Below, in pieces: positions 23,899-35,092 of a DNA stretch of 64,000 nt. Numbering within the stretch: position 1 is the stretch's first letter; each line of letters starts with the position of its first letter. The notes beneath the pieces were generated by a model. That model worked only from the letters and a program-made list of their open reading frames with translations. It was not told where the DNA came from and did not search any database. Position numbers and translations under genes: made by a program. This DNA comes from Acorus gramineus (Eukaryota > Streptophyta > Magnoliopsida > Acorales > Acoraceae), in contig CM060854.1 of assembly GCA_030737835.1 (NCBI GenBank), forward strand, positions 10,068,690 through 10,132,689. The letters run 5' to 3'.

Positions 23899-24816
23899 TG
23901 TCACGTCCCAGGGCGGCCGTCCCCGAGACGTGGCAATATATAAAGTATTAGCTATCAAGTACAAGAGGTCAACAATGACTCCAATAAATAACACACAAGC
24001 TGGCAAAGCAATGATAACTGATAACTCAATTGAAAAGTGGAAGCATAAAAATATCAATAAGTCTGTAAACCAAAAATATCATTACAGACTCGAATACACA
24101 ATCAATATCATGTGAGAGCCAAGTCTAGTCCAAATAAAATACAACCTGTGCCACATGCATGATTTACAATACATAAAATGACTCTAGGACTGCCTACAGC
24201 CTCGCATTGGCCACCCATAGGACAGAACGCTCCACGCACATAAGACCACGCCACAGGAAAGCTCCAACTCCACTCCCAACACCGCCCCTATAAAAGAAAC
24301 AGTATGCGAGGGGTGAGCTACAAGCTCAGTAGTGGCTGCAAACCAATCACCATTACAACAGTTCAATACTAAAGCAATTTCATTTCAAGGAAAACATGGG
24401 TGAAAACCCAATGGATAATAAGGTCACGTGGCGGCACGACCAATCTCACCCTCACCCTCACTCCCAGAGGGAGGCTCTTGAGACTCTTGGGGAGAGATCA
24501 TACCGTTGGTCGAAGAGACGTGAAATTACTGGTCTACACAACATTACTAGATCATCTACATCGAGATAACTGCCCAAAGATGTCCTTGAACATCGTTACG
24601 TGACCGGACCCAAAAACGAATGGGTCACGCGGCGACGTGACTTCATCTCATCCTCACCCTCACCCCTAAGGGTGACACAGGACTGTTGGAAGAAAACCTT
24701 TTATTCTACACCCTTCATCATCCGATAGCCCTCTCCCGAGTAGCCTCTACCTGGTATACTCCCATGATCAGTACATCTGCCGAACACATCGGTAGTACTT
24801 ACAGGTGGAAGCCCTC
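23899..24816 (-). mobile_element. Truncated family 2 5' LTR of E2
   Basis: Starts TGTCACGTCCCAGG next to the PBS and follows the family 2 LTR through its third exon (from about 24288 downward) and the G-rich repeat near 24450. It breaks off at about 24816 inside the conserved GGGAGCCCTCTGTCAGG segment. Its third-exon frame (AVLGVELELSCGVVL) is kept, then reaches a stop earlier than in E1. Confidence 0.8.
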
Positions 24817-26220
24817 TGTTACACATGTGAGTCGTGTAAAACAATGTAGGTCAATAACATATATCAAAGATCATTCGTGTGTAAAAAATCCAATTAAAAA
24901 CCCTAGTTTATAAGGATTCACAAAACACGTGTATAAAACCAATTAAATCTTATTCAAAACTTCTCAAAAACTTTGATCTATTCTTATTGTCAAAAATCAC
25001 CACATAATATGTAAACAATACAAAATGTTTAGTTGATAGATCAAAGATAGTATATAAGAAAAATCCATTCGAAACCCTAGCTTATGGAAAACGGTAAAAA
25101 TATTGATGAAACGTTAAAACGCTTGATACACCCAAGGATCTGATTATACTTTGAAAAATCCTTTGAAAACCGCAAGAGATATATTATTATACCTGGCATG
25201 ATATCCTTTTATTCAAAACCCCAGATTTTAAAAGGATTTATAAAAACATATATATAAAAAAAACATTAAACCATATTATAAAAATCCTTGAAAACCATAG
25301 ATCTATTATATGTAGAAACAACTAACATGGATATATTATAAAACTCTAAAATAATCATGAAAACATGTTTAGGTTCGGATCTATGCATATAAGGGTTAAA
25401 ATAAGACTTTAAATGATTATAAACATGCTTTCTACCTTTAATAAACAACCCTAGACATGATATATACATATCCCCTTTCTTTTGACATGAAAGATTTGGA
25501 AAATACTTTGAAAACTTCATGATTTCATAGCTATAACATAAGGATCCGAAAATCATATGAAATCCATCAAAACTATGAAAAACTCAAAAAGAAAACTCAA
25601 GAAATCAATGAAATCCGAAAAACAGATGTGAGATCATCCTACATACTAAAACAAACATCAGAGAAATAACATATATATAAGATCAGAAATACTCACCCAA
25701 CTCCCTTCCTCCATATCCCAACAATGGAACTCCAAACAAGAGAAAGAAAGAGAGAGGCCTTTAGGGTTTTAGGGTTTCAATGCAAAGAAGAGAGAGGGAG
25801 AGGGTATATATGAGCTTATACACGTGGGGACAACAAATTGACACCAATCAATCAAATAAATCACATTAAAACCTTCTAAAAACTGAAATATACGAGTTTG
25901 AAATTGTTTCCAGATCGACGGCTCCTATTGGATCTATCACAAATACCAACGTCTCCTATTGGATCCGTCACAATACCGTCGGCTCTCCCTTGAGCCGTTG
26001 CTATTTCCTTTGCCCGACCTCTCAGCACGGTTTGGCCCATAACTTCCTCGATACTCATCAGATTCATGATCCGTAAAAGCGTTGGAAAGCTAACAGAATA
26101 ATGATTCCAACCATACCTTAACTTCTGAAATTGGAGATATATAATTCCTCCAAAACCTTATAGGAATATGACCCAATGCACAAGAATAAAAAAACGACGA
26201 GGAAAACCATAGTCGTTACA
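24817..26220 (-). mobile_element. Candidate LTR of a third family, or unclassified repeat
   Basis: AT-rich 1.4 kb bounded by TGTTACACATG and AGTCGTTACA, the ends expected of an LTR, but with no matching target duplication, PBS or PPT. Read on the minus strand it shows LTR features: CATAACTTCCTC...GTTGGAAAGCTAA (also in family 2 U3), a TATA-like GCTCATATATACC near 25810, a CT-rich leader, and a GGAGTTGG/GTGAGT donor at 25691-25696. No coding frame of note. Confidence 0.45.
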
Positions 26221-26228
26221 ATTTTTCA

Positions 26229-26640
26229 GTTTAAATATCCATATTTATATTGAATAATGTTTTTTAAGCCCCAACTTATAGGCCCCCATTCAGGCCCCAT
26301 GAGGTGGCAAAGGAAGAATTCCTATTATACCCTTTTTGGCATTAATTGATAACTAATCCCCCAAAACGTGCTACGTGAATTACCGTTTTTCTTTTTTTGG
26401 AATGTTGAATTGAATTCTTATTCTTTCATCATTATTAATTTTTTTTTTCAGAACTAGTTTTTCAATGAAGAACACCTAGTAGCATATCTGAATTTTTACT
26501 TCAAGGGAATTTGAAGTCACGGATTCATTTTTTATTGTTTGGAATTCGTCTCAATGTCTATCGGATTAAGTTTTGTATTTATTATGTTTTTTGATCTGTA
26601 ATCGAATTTTATTTGCTTATTCGTTTTCTTTTGATTGTTT
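26229..26640. repeat. Left arm of an inverted repeat flanking the neprosin-gene region
   Basis: This roughly 400-bp sequence recurs as a reverse complement at about 34655-35092. Shared landmarks include AATAATGTTTTTTAAGCC, AGGCCCCATGAGGTGGCAAAG, ATTCCTATTATACCC and AACACCTAGTAG. By eye most positions agree. The arm is cut on its inner side by an LTR fragment at 26651. No coding function seen. Confidence 0.8.
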
Positions 26641-26650
26641 TTCATTTTTT

Positions 26651-27240
26651 TGTCACGCCCCAGGGCGGCTGTCCCCAAGACATGGCAATATAAATAATAT
26701 CAGCTATCAATACCTGAGATCAACAAAGACTCCAACAACAACATACAAGGTGGCAAGGCAAAGATAAATGATAGCTAACTGATAAGCTGAAGCATAAAAT
26801 ATCAACTATGTCTGTAAACCAAAATATTATTACAGACTCGAATACACAATCACTGTCTTGTAAGAGCCAAGTCTAGTACAATAAAATACATCATGTGCAA
26901 CACGCACGATTAACAAATACATGACTCTAGGACTGCTGACAGCCTCGTACTCTCCAACCGTCGGACAGAACGCTCCACGCACGCAAGACCACGCCACAGG
27001 GAAGCTCCAGTTCCACGCCCAACACCGCCCCTGTAGAAGAAACAGTACGCAAGGGGTGAGCTACAAGCTCAGTGAGTGGCTGGAAACCAAACACCATCAC
27101 AACAATTTAATACTAAGGAAATTTCCTTTCAAGGAAAAACATGGGTAGAAAACCCAAAGGATAACAAGGTCACGCGACGGCGCGACAATGCCTCGCCCTC
27201 GCCCTCACTCCCCGGAGGGAGGCTCTTGGAGAACTTGGGG
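26651..27240 (-). mobile_element. Family 2 LTR end fragment, reverse orientation
   Basis: Begins TGTCACGCCCCAGG and follows the family 2 R/U5 end, including the third exon (about 27030 downward, frame AVLGVELELPCGVVL) and a G-rich repeat remnant near 27195. It ends near 27240. No PBS lies to its left, so it is an orphan LTR piece inserted in the inverted-repeat arm. Confidence 0.8.
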
Positions 27241-28050
27241 AGGAACAACTGTTAACCATAACACATGGTGATGACTAGCCAGGGTTGTAGGTAAATCGTC
27301 TACAATGGCCACTAGAGGAATGATTGAGGAGGGTAGGGCACCCCTCGAAGCATTCTCGCTAGAATTAGGTTCAGACATGGGATTACGACCTTTTGTTTCG
27401 TGTCTCACAAATGGTGTCAAACTGAAGGGGTATTTTTCCCCTTCGGTCAAGTTTATCGATCAGAGCCTCCCGAATCCAGACCGGGTTGAATTTGGATCTT
27501 GCACTCAAAAAGGAATTTGGTGTGGTGCCAGTGAAGGGGACTCAGAAGGGATGTATCAGTAAGAGAATTCAAAGTGGAATAATCTCACTCTTCAGGTGGC
27601 TTGTTAGCTAAGTAAACTCATACATTAGTTGGTTATTAACCTTCCCTTTTATGGGCTAGATAGCTGTTGTTACTAACCTCATAGCCGTCGTAAAAACTTT
27701 CCCTTAATGACTACTTAGTGGGCGAGTTTTGTGGTAACTGGCTTGCATTATTATAGAAGAACGTACCTTCAGCTACCCACGTTTTATGAGTAATGGGTAT
27801 TAATCAGCCACCTAACAGTTACAGGCATTATGGGTGTTTGACCGTTTCTTAGGTCCTGTTGGTCTCGGTCAGGTCGGTACACGGAGTCCTACTCGACGTG
27901 TACCCAGGCATTCGTTGATGAATTGTGAGACTGTCCGACCAGAGTCGACAATCTGATCGTGTCTCATCTACTCAGGAAGGCATTCGCCCATGAAGTATAA
28001 GACCGTCTGTGGTCGTGTCTCCCATGCTCGGGAGTGCCTGTTCGGTGTTC
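27241..28050. other. Unassigned sequence; no supported gene
   Basis: An 85-codon open frame occurs at 27305-27562 (+) but has no recognisable domain or supporting splice signals. At 27910-28040 two degraded units of about 80 bp repeat the pattern GGCATTCG...GA.TGT..GACCGTC...CGTGTCTC. This may be old LTR debris. Confidence 0.4.
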
Positions 28051-28057
28051 TGAGTTT

Positions 28058-28666
28058 ATGCTCCAGTTTTTAGACATCAAATATGGTGGCCCATACCTGT
28101 CGTGTCATCTTTTGATACGGTACAAATTTTTTCCTCCACACATAAATTATATAGGAGAAGCTGTTAAGATAGTTTTCAAAAGGACCGCTCTTCCCACAAT
28201 CATTAATGTGACAGCATTCTATTGTTGGAGTCTCTAGGACATTTTTTGTTCCATTTCCTTTTGTGTAACCTTCTGCATATGGCTGCCAAAAGCATGTACT
28301 CCAAGATATTTCTAATTTGTCCGAGCTGCCTGTCTGCGTACTGCTCGACACATCCATCTTTGGAATCTTGGTGGAATAGATGGAGAGAAACGAACTGAGC
28401 TTTTAGACCAATTAATTGTCAGCCCAATCATTTTGTGAACCTTCTGAAAGATGTCCTTGATAATATGACATTGTGTCGGAGTTGCTGTGGTAACAACCAA
28501 TAAGTCATCTTCATACATAATGTGAATCATTGCATGTGGTTGATTTTGTCCATTCAGAACAATACGAGGCTGATATCCGGTGAATACCCTGTTGGGTTGC
28601 CACCAAAACAAATAAGAATGGTGACAAAGGATCCCCTTGACGAAGACCTCTTTGTGAGGGAAATTG
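28058..28666 (-). pseudogene. L1-type LINE reverse transcriptase fragment
   Basis: The minus-strand frame begins QRGLRQGDPLSPF (28666-28620), the hallmark RT block 4-5 motif of plant L1-type LINEs, then shifts frame into HAMIHIMYEDDLLVVTTA, where YEDD stands at the catalytic FADD/YADD position, followed by GLTINWSKSSVRFS. A further degraded part, VGRAVLLKTILTASP, runs to about 28060. Frameshifts and stops exclude activity; endonuclease and the 5' part are absent. Confidence 0.88.
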
Positions 28667-29019
28667 TATAATTGAATAGATTCTAAATGATGGATTTTGG
28701 ATCTTAAATGATGATTGAGCTCCTAGGTGACTTAAATGTTTTGTTATCTTGATTCATTGGTGTATGTTGAGTATGAATCTTGAGGACTAAATGGATATTA
28801 AGAGTTAGGGGATTTTGGATAGTTAGAGTTGGGTTAAATGGATGTGTGGATCTCAGTAACTTAGATTTTTAGACCATTGACTATTATGGAATATTGGGAG
28901 TTGGTATTAAGTGGGTCATTGAGTAGTAGGTAATTGGCTAGAGGGAGATACACGTTGTGAGATCATTTGTTCTGATAGTTGAAAACTTAAGTTGAAACTG
29001 ATGGTGAAAAAAAAACTGA
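28667..29019. other. AT-rich intergenic DNA
   Basis: No open frame, RNA gene or mobile-element end recognised. Composed of short degenerate AT-rich repeats. Confidence 0.5.
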
Positions 29020-29230
29020 AATATTCATGTTCTGGGGAAGGGATTCCAAAATAGTAATTGAAAAAAAATATAGTGGACAAAAATCACGTCCATTATATTT
29101 TTTAACACAATATTGTGATCTAGATAGATACAAAAAATGAGCATGCATGTTGTGGGGAGGGGATTCCAAAATAGTTATTGAGAAATATATAATTTCATGT
29201 TTTAACACAATATAGTTATCTAGATAAATT
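29020..29230. repeat. Two-unit tandem duplication downstream of the neprosin gene
   Basis: The block ATG(T)TCTGGGGAAGGGATTCC...TTTTAACACAATATTGTGATCTAGAT at 29027-29126 recurs at 29148-29223 with about 10-15 percent difference and a shorter middle. It lies within 300 bp of the gene's 3' end and has no coding potential. Confidence 0.75.
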
Positions 29231-29301
29231 CATGCTTAATAAAATTATTCAATCAACCACATAAATTCCACAAGTCATAAATAAAGCAACAACATTGTTT
29301 A

Positions 29302-29307
29302 TTTATT
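29302..29307 (-). promoter_or_regulatory. Candidate poly(A) signal of the neprosin-family gene
   Basis: Minus strand AATAAA (context CAATAAATAAAC) about 18 nt after the TGA at 29325-29327, a plausible plant near-upstream element. Confidence 0.55.
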
Positions 29308-29324
29308 GAAAGATACTTTTTCCA

Positions 29325-32300
29325 TCATCTAGTGCAACGCCCAGGACCACCAAAGAAGAATGCCAATCCATTGTGTTGATCTGTATCAAAAGCATCACCC
29401 ATGTTGTAGCAGACCGACTCATCAACATATTTATCATGGTGTTTGGGATACTGAAAATTATTGTTTGCATCTATGTATTGAACACCACTGAATGAACTTG
29501 CTTTACTAAAACCTTCTTCAGCAAAATGACCACTTCCCATTGGAGGACCAGGTTCATTGTGAGGCGCTTGAGTTATCCCTCCCATGTATATTACTTTAGC
29601 ATAATCAGCTAATCCAGGGACTATAGAGCTTGGCCAGTACCCAATGGGTAACTTGTTTGGGCCCAACATCAACCACCAATTTCCTGATTGTTTATCCTAT
29701 ATCATGATTAAGACTTTAGTTCAGTAAAATATTTGAAACATTAATGAACATGAATTTTCTGAAAAATAAATTTGATTTACCTTAGATATAATAATTTGAA
29801 CTTCATATTGTGTTCCATTGTAGATTGAAAGTCGAGGGAAAACATAGCCCGGGGTAACGCGTTTGTCTACTTGCACAAAACCAGGACATGATAAATCCAT
29901 ACATCCTCCTTTTCCATAGCCATCCGTCTGTGAATTAATATTTAATAGTATAAAATTTTATGAATAAACTATAATCTTATCTTATATAAATCAACAAACT
30001 TTTCATCTCATAAAGCTTGGGAACTTACCGTCCACACAATAGATAAGTGAGTGCGATCATCACCATAATCTTGTGGGGATACCTTAAATATATCATTAAC
30101 ATAAATGTTAATCAATGAATAATAATTATGAACAAATAATAATTAAACACATAAATCAATGTATGATTCACAATTTTAAATAATTAAGAACAAATAAAAA
30201 AGATGTTTCTTTTTGTGTGAAAATAAAGTATTTTTATCCCATGTTTTAACAAACATAAATTTATTAATTAATTAAATAAATAAGGTATGGATTGTGCACT
30301 ATAAAAAAGTATTTACTAAATAAATAGTAAATTTTTAAATCTGAAAAAACTTACACTCCATCCAGCATGTATAGCATTGTATGTGTTATCCTTCCCACGT
30401 CCAAGGATTAAATATACTGAAGATCCGTGAGTGCTTGGCATTCCTGGCACACCATGCACAGTTGGAGATCCTTTCGCCCCATAAAAGTCTTCGAAGTTTG
30501 TACGAAACAAGGCAGACTGTTGGGAGGAAAAAAACAAAGAATCGTTGAGTGAATACAACATAAGGGTTCTGAATTTTTAAAAGAGTGAATGGTAAATTTG
30601 TCCTCATATAAAAATAAAGTATGATGTAAATAAATTTTTGATATAACACAATATTATGAGCAAGATTATATTTAGAATCCCTAATGCTTACTTTCATGCA
30701 TAGAGTTTTTGATCAATTTTATATATCTAAAGTTTTCATGTCTAGAATCATAAATTTTGGTAAAAAAATATATATAATTAAAAAGAGTTTTTAAAGCATA
30801 AATATGTTAGATTATAGAAAATGTTGAATGTCACATCCAAAATACAGTCCTAAAGTTTATACAAGTCTTTCTGTTTATATACGCATTCACTTTTTGTATG
30901 ATTTTGTTTTTGTTTCGTAGTTACTATCACATGTAAAGAATAAATATAAATATATGAAAGTAAACATTACAAATTCAATAAAATTGTGTATCTATAAAAC
31001 AAAAACAATTTAAGAATGTATAATAAGTAAATTTTAGAATGTATGCAAAACACTCACAAACACTATTCATTCACACCTAAGATATCAATTTAAAATGTTA
31101 TATTTAGACTTGTTGAGAATTTTAAAATAGAGAATGACATCAAAAGAGAAAATCTGAGAGCATGACTCTTAATTCATTTCATTTGATATGTTAGGTCAAA
31201 AACAAAATCATTTGTGGCATGGTTTGATATGATAATATTTAAATTAAAGTAGCATTAACTTACATGATGATTATCTCTTGGTGGTGGTGGCGGCGGTTGA
31301 TGACCTGGCCGAGGAAAAATAGGTGGTTGATCTATAGGTTTCTTAGACCATGAAAATGTTGAAAAGAGCTTAGAATTTATTAGATTTTCTTTTGTTGTTC
31401 TTCGAATGATAACTGTTCCTGGTGAACATCCTTCATTTCTAAGTTTACTTCCAAGTGGCATAGTGGATGATACGGCTGATCTGGGATTTGTCTCTACTGC
31501 AAGTGAACTTGGCCTCATCTGTATCATAATAATCAGAATCATCATATCTAATCCAACGGGACACAAATATTCTATCACAAAAAAATATATCTGACAATTG
31601 CAATTAAAGGACGTACCGGTGCATCAAATCAACCAAAAATACTCTAAATCCTAATTCATCAGAAAAATTATTTGCAAGTAAAGCATTATTGGATCATGCA
31701 GAGCAACACATAATTTTATGTTAATTATATTGGCTCCTATGCTAAGGTCCATTTAGATATAAGTTTAGATAGATTATGCATTTAAAAAGCTAAAAGTTTC
31801 AAAATTTATATCCAAACACATTTTCAGCATTTAGCTTTTCAAATTAGCATCTTCTCTCTTTAGGCCAAAAAATCTTACGGTTGAAAATCTAATAAAACAT
31901 AGTTTTTTAAAAACTGAGTTTGAAACATAAGATTCAAATAATCTTAGGATTTCAACCTCACATAAAAACACAGCCTACCCGTTTGGATATGAATTTAGGT
32001 AGATTCTGCATTTGAAAAGATAAAAATTCTTAAATTCAGGTACAGACACATTTTTAGCGTTTAGCTTTTCAAACCACTATATTCCCTTTTTAAGCCAAAA
32101 TATCATGCAATTGAAAATCTAATAAAACATAACTTTTCATATACAAGATTATAAGAATCTTAGCGTTTCAACCTCACATTCAAACACAGTCCTATATTTC
32201 AAACCACAACAGCGTTATCGAGTAATGACATATCATAGCTAAATGTGTGCATGATAGTATTCCCTTTGAAAGTGAGTTTTCGTCTAAATACATGTGATAC

Positions 32301-32381
32301 TTTGTTTATACATAGTAAAAATAAACCATATTAATAATTAGAGAAGCATGTGTGATGTGTGTTTGTATTCCGTAATGCATG

Positions 32382-32416
<35 letters not shown>

Positions 32417-33237
32417 TATTAAACATGGTTCTGTGGAACGAGTAAGACAATATAAAATATGATAATTATTTGCTTCTTATTTTTTTAAAAAAAAAAACAA
32501 TATCTTTGTTTTATTTATTATTGAAACAACAATTGGAGCATAAAAATTACAAGAACTATGATGACATTAATAGTTTTATATGCCACTTTTTATCATATAA
32601 TTAACAATCATAAAATAATCTACAAGATTTTATTTATATTAGAGATAATTAGTTATCACATAAAAAAATAAAAATGGCGAGAGTGAGGAACATACCTGGA
32701 TAGTATGATTGATGAGCAACGGGTGATCAAAAGCGGGTTGTTTGTTTATCTTGATACAATCGAATGTAATGCTGTCAATCTAATAAATAAGATTAATCAT
32801 TAGTGAATTAACTACAATAATTGCATGCATTAAAATCTTATTGGGTAGAAGGACAAATAATAAAAAATAAACTCATATGAAATATTCAAATTTATATTTT
32901 TTTTCCTTCTTAAAATCTTTCATTTAATTTAATTGGTTTAAATTGGGTTTAGTAAGCCTAGAATATGCCATTGTTTTTAGAGGTACTGATATCATTCTTA
33001 TAATTTTCACTTTCTCTAACTTAGTATATACCATATACTATTCATACACAATATATCCTAAATTATACAATTAAAAAATATATATTTAGTTCATTCAAAT
33101 ATAGACTTATTTTTGAAAGAAAATTATTTTATTAAAAGAATCTCATATCTTACTTCTAAAATTCAATTCACATCCATCAAATTTTTTAGTGAAATGATAA
33201 TTACAAGACAAAATTCCAAAGATATAAAACTAATGAA

Positions 33238-33281
<44 letters not shown>

Positions 33282-33482
33282 CAAAGGTACACTATCTACT
33301 AATATATATATATATATTACCTGTAAAGTTTTGACTGGAGGTTTGTTCAAGATTCGGAGTTTTCTTTGAATCTCAATGTCCTCCTCTTTTGATAAAGTCA
33401 TCTTTCTTCCATTGACTTCAATATTGCAAAACATAAAAAAACTAAAAAATATAATACCAATAGCTACTGTTTTACATGCCAT
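29325..33482 (-). CDS. Neprosin-family (DUF239) secreted protein, seven exons, catalytic glutamates replaced
   Basis: Exons on the minus strand: 33482-33321, 32779-32696, 31518-31264, 30516-30355, 30082-30029, 29927-29781, 29696-29325. All introns are GT-AG and all junctions phase 0, giving 411 residues. Residues 1-25 form a signal peptide (hydrophobic VAIGIIFFSFFMF), so secretion is expected. Next comes a neprosin activation-peptide region (KQPAFDHPLLINHTIQ, about 69-82; CSPGTVIIRRTTKE), a proline-rich linker (about 155-160), then the neprosin domain: FYGAKG, SVYLILGRG, AGWSVSPQDYGDDRTH, GGCMDLSCPGFVQV, GNWWLM, PIGYWPSSI, GSGHFAEEGFSKAS and the closing FFFGGPGR. Neprosin is a prolyl-cleaving glutamic endopeptidase; its two catalytic glutamates lie in IEAGW and WGGE. 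Here these sites read IHAGW (His217) and MGGIT (Ile329), so the protein is probably not a protease. I chose the ATG at 33482 because an in-frame upstream GTG would shorten the leader without benefit. No frame breaks. Confidence 0.92.
31740..32165. repeat. Tandem duplication in an intron of the neprosin gene
   Basis: Two copies of about 190 bp (31742-31935 and 31975-32145) share TTTAGATAGATT/TTTAGGTAGATT, CATTT(A/G)AAAAG, TTTAGCTTTTCAAA and TTGAAAATCTAATAAAACATA. They are 20-25 percent diverged and lie in the 1.2-kb second intron (31519-32695). No splice or coding role is visible. Confidence 0.75.
32385..32411. repeat. AT dinucleotide microsatellite (intron 2)
   Basis: About 13 consecutive AT units inside the second intron of the neprosin gene. 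Confidence 0.95.
33245..33318. repeat. AT microsatellites beside the exon 1 donor
   Basis: Two runs of TA repeats (33245-33279 and 33301-33317). The second comes within a few bases of the first-exon splice donor (GTAATA, 33320-33315 on the minus strand), so length change here could affect splicing of intron 1. Confidence 0.9.
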
Positions 33483-33517
33483 GATGGACACTCTCCAATT
33501 CTAATGTGTCTCTATTT

Positions 33518-33528
33518 GTTTATATAGA
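33518..33528 (-). promoter_or_regulatory. TATA box of the neprosin-family gene
   Basis: The minus strand reads TCTATATAAAC, about 36-46 nt upstream of the ATG at 33482. A start site 25-30 nt downstream would leave a 5' UTR of only about 10-15 nt, unusually short. Confidence 0.6.
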
Positions 33529-33529
33529 C

Positions 33530-34318
33530 TCCATAGATGAACATTTTGGTAATAAATTAATTTCGATATCTTGCTCATCACATGTATACGTAATTACATA
33601 TAACATCAGTGATGGTATTCAGGCCCCAAACTAGAAGCCACATGAAGTGCTATTATGGATCTGCTTCATAAAAAAATGCAAAATGACAAAATATGGATCT
33701 GCCATTCATAAAAAATCCATCCCATTTAACCCAAATCCCCCATTTTTCTCGATCGGTTATTACTCTTCCACATAAATCTCAGTTACACTAACCCATTTTG
33801 AAATTTGAATTTCAAAATCTTTATCTAAATTGTAATTCAATTTTTATTTCAGTTACACCAAAACTTACCTAAAATACATCAAAAGTTACCTAAATTGTTT
33901 TTCGTCAAAATCTTTCAAATGGTCTAGATTTTTATTTCAAACTTACATTCTTATAATACACATAAGTATTTTTTTAATGTTATTAATTGAACATTAGAAT
34001 AGTCGGGTATTTATTGTATACAAATTTAAATAAAAAAGCACATATAATTACCATACGAAAAAGTTACATTTAATATTGGTAGTTACATTTAACAATTAAT
34101 ATTAATTCCATATTCATCATGGCACACATATAGAACAATAGATACATCTCATTTCATGAAAAATAGATTTCTTCTTTAAAAACATGTCACACATCTATTT
34201 TTTGTGTAGTTTCAATGAAGAATGTAACAAATTTATTTTTTCATTTCCTAAATGTAATACTTTGTAAAATGTTACACACAATTAAAGGGATGATCTGTGT
34301 TTTAAATTGTACATTGAA
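33530..34318. other. AT-rich upstream region of the neprosin gene; no gene seen
   Basis: AT-rich DNA with no coding frame. Around 33620 it contains TTCAGGCCCCAAACTAGAAGCCACATGA, a faint echo of the GGCCCCATGAGGTGGC motif of the flanking inverted repeat. Confidence 0.5.
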
Positions 34319-34566
34319 TGTAAGAAATTTGGGTACATGTTATTGTTATGTTACTTTTATGTAAATGTAACAGTGTTATGTAATTTAACAAACAGTATAA
34401 GATGTAAGAAATTTAGATAAATATTACTGTTATGTTACTTTATGTAAATGTAACAGTGTTATGTAAATGTAAAAAAATATAAAATGTAAGAAATTTAAGT
34501 AAATGTTATTATCATGCTACATTTATGTAAATGTAACAATAACCGGATAACAATATAAAATGTGTA
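34319..34566. repeat. Three tandem ~83-bp units
   Basis: Units start at 34319, 34403 and 34485. Each has TGTAAGAAATTT, then a GTTAT-rich part and TTTATGTAAATGTAACA. Several short self-complementary GTTAC/GTAAC words lie in each unit. Non-coding minisatellite about 0.8 kb upstream of the neprosin promoter. Confidence 0.85.
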
Positions 34567-34654
34567 ACATAATAAAAGCTGACATTCAGATATAAAACAA
34601 GATTGATCATAAAAATGTTAATTTCAAATTCAGATATAACTGAAATTCCAACAA

Positions 34655-35092
34655 AATAAAAACAATTAAAAAAACTTTTAAATATCAAACGAAAACGAAT
34701 AAGCAAATAAAATTCGATTACAAATCCAAAAACATAATAAATTTTAAACTTGATCCGATAGACATTGAGACGAATTCCAAACAATAAAAAATGAATCTCT
34801 GACTTCAAATTCCGCCGAAGTAAAAATTTGAATATACTACTAGGTGTTCTTCATTGAAAAATTAGTTTCGAAAAAAAAAATAATAATGATGAAAGAATAA
34901 GATTTCAATTCAACATTCCAAAAAAAGAAAAACGGTAATTCACGTTGCACGTTTTGGAGGATTAGTTATCAATTAATGCCAAAAAGGGTATAATAGGAAT
35001 TCTTTCTTTGCCACCTCATGGGGCCTGACTGGGGGGCCTATAAGTTGAGGCTTAAAAAACATTATTCAATATAAATATGGATGTTTAGATGG
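34655..35092. repeat. Right arm of the inverted repeat flanking the neprosin-gene region
   Basis: Reverse-complement counterpart of 26229-26640. The outer end of both arms carries AA(A/C)ATCCATATTTATATTG-type sequence (minus strand here) and homology stops within a few bases at the same place in each. Between the arms lie an LTR fragment, LINE debris and the neprosin gene. I could not recognise a matching target duplication outside the arms. Confidence 0.8.

Noticed and set aside
27305..27562. 85-codon plus-strand ORF
   Set aside because: No recognised domain, no promoter or splice context and repeat-like surroundings.
29325..33482. Neprosin gene as a pseudogene
   Set aside because: All seven exons, splice sites and the frame are intact and junctions are phase 0 throughout; only the catalytic positions differ. 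I therefore called it a gene encoding a likely pseudoenzyme.
34512..34808. 98-codon minus-strand ORF rich in Phe, Tyr and Ile
   Set aside because: It overlaps the minisatellite and an inverted-repeat arm; hydrophobic composition follows from AT richness.
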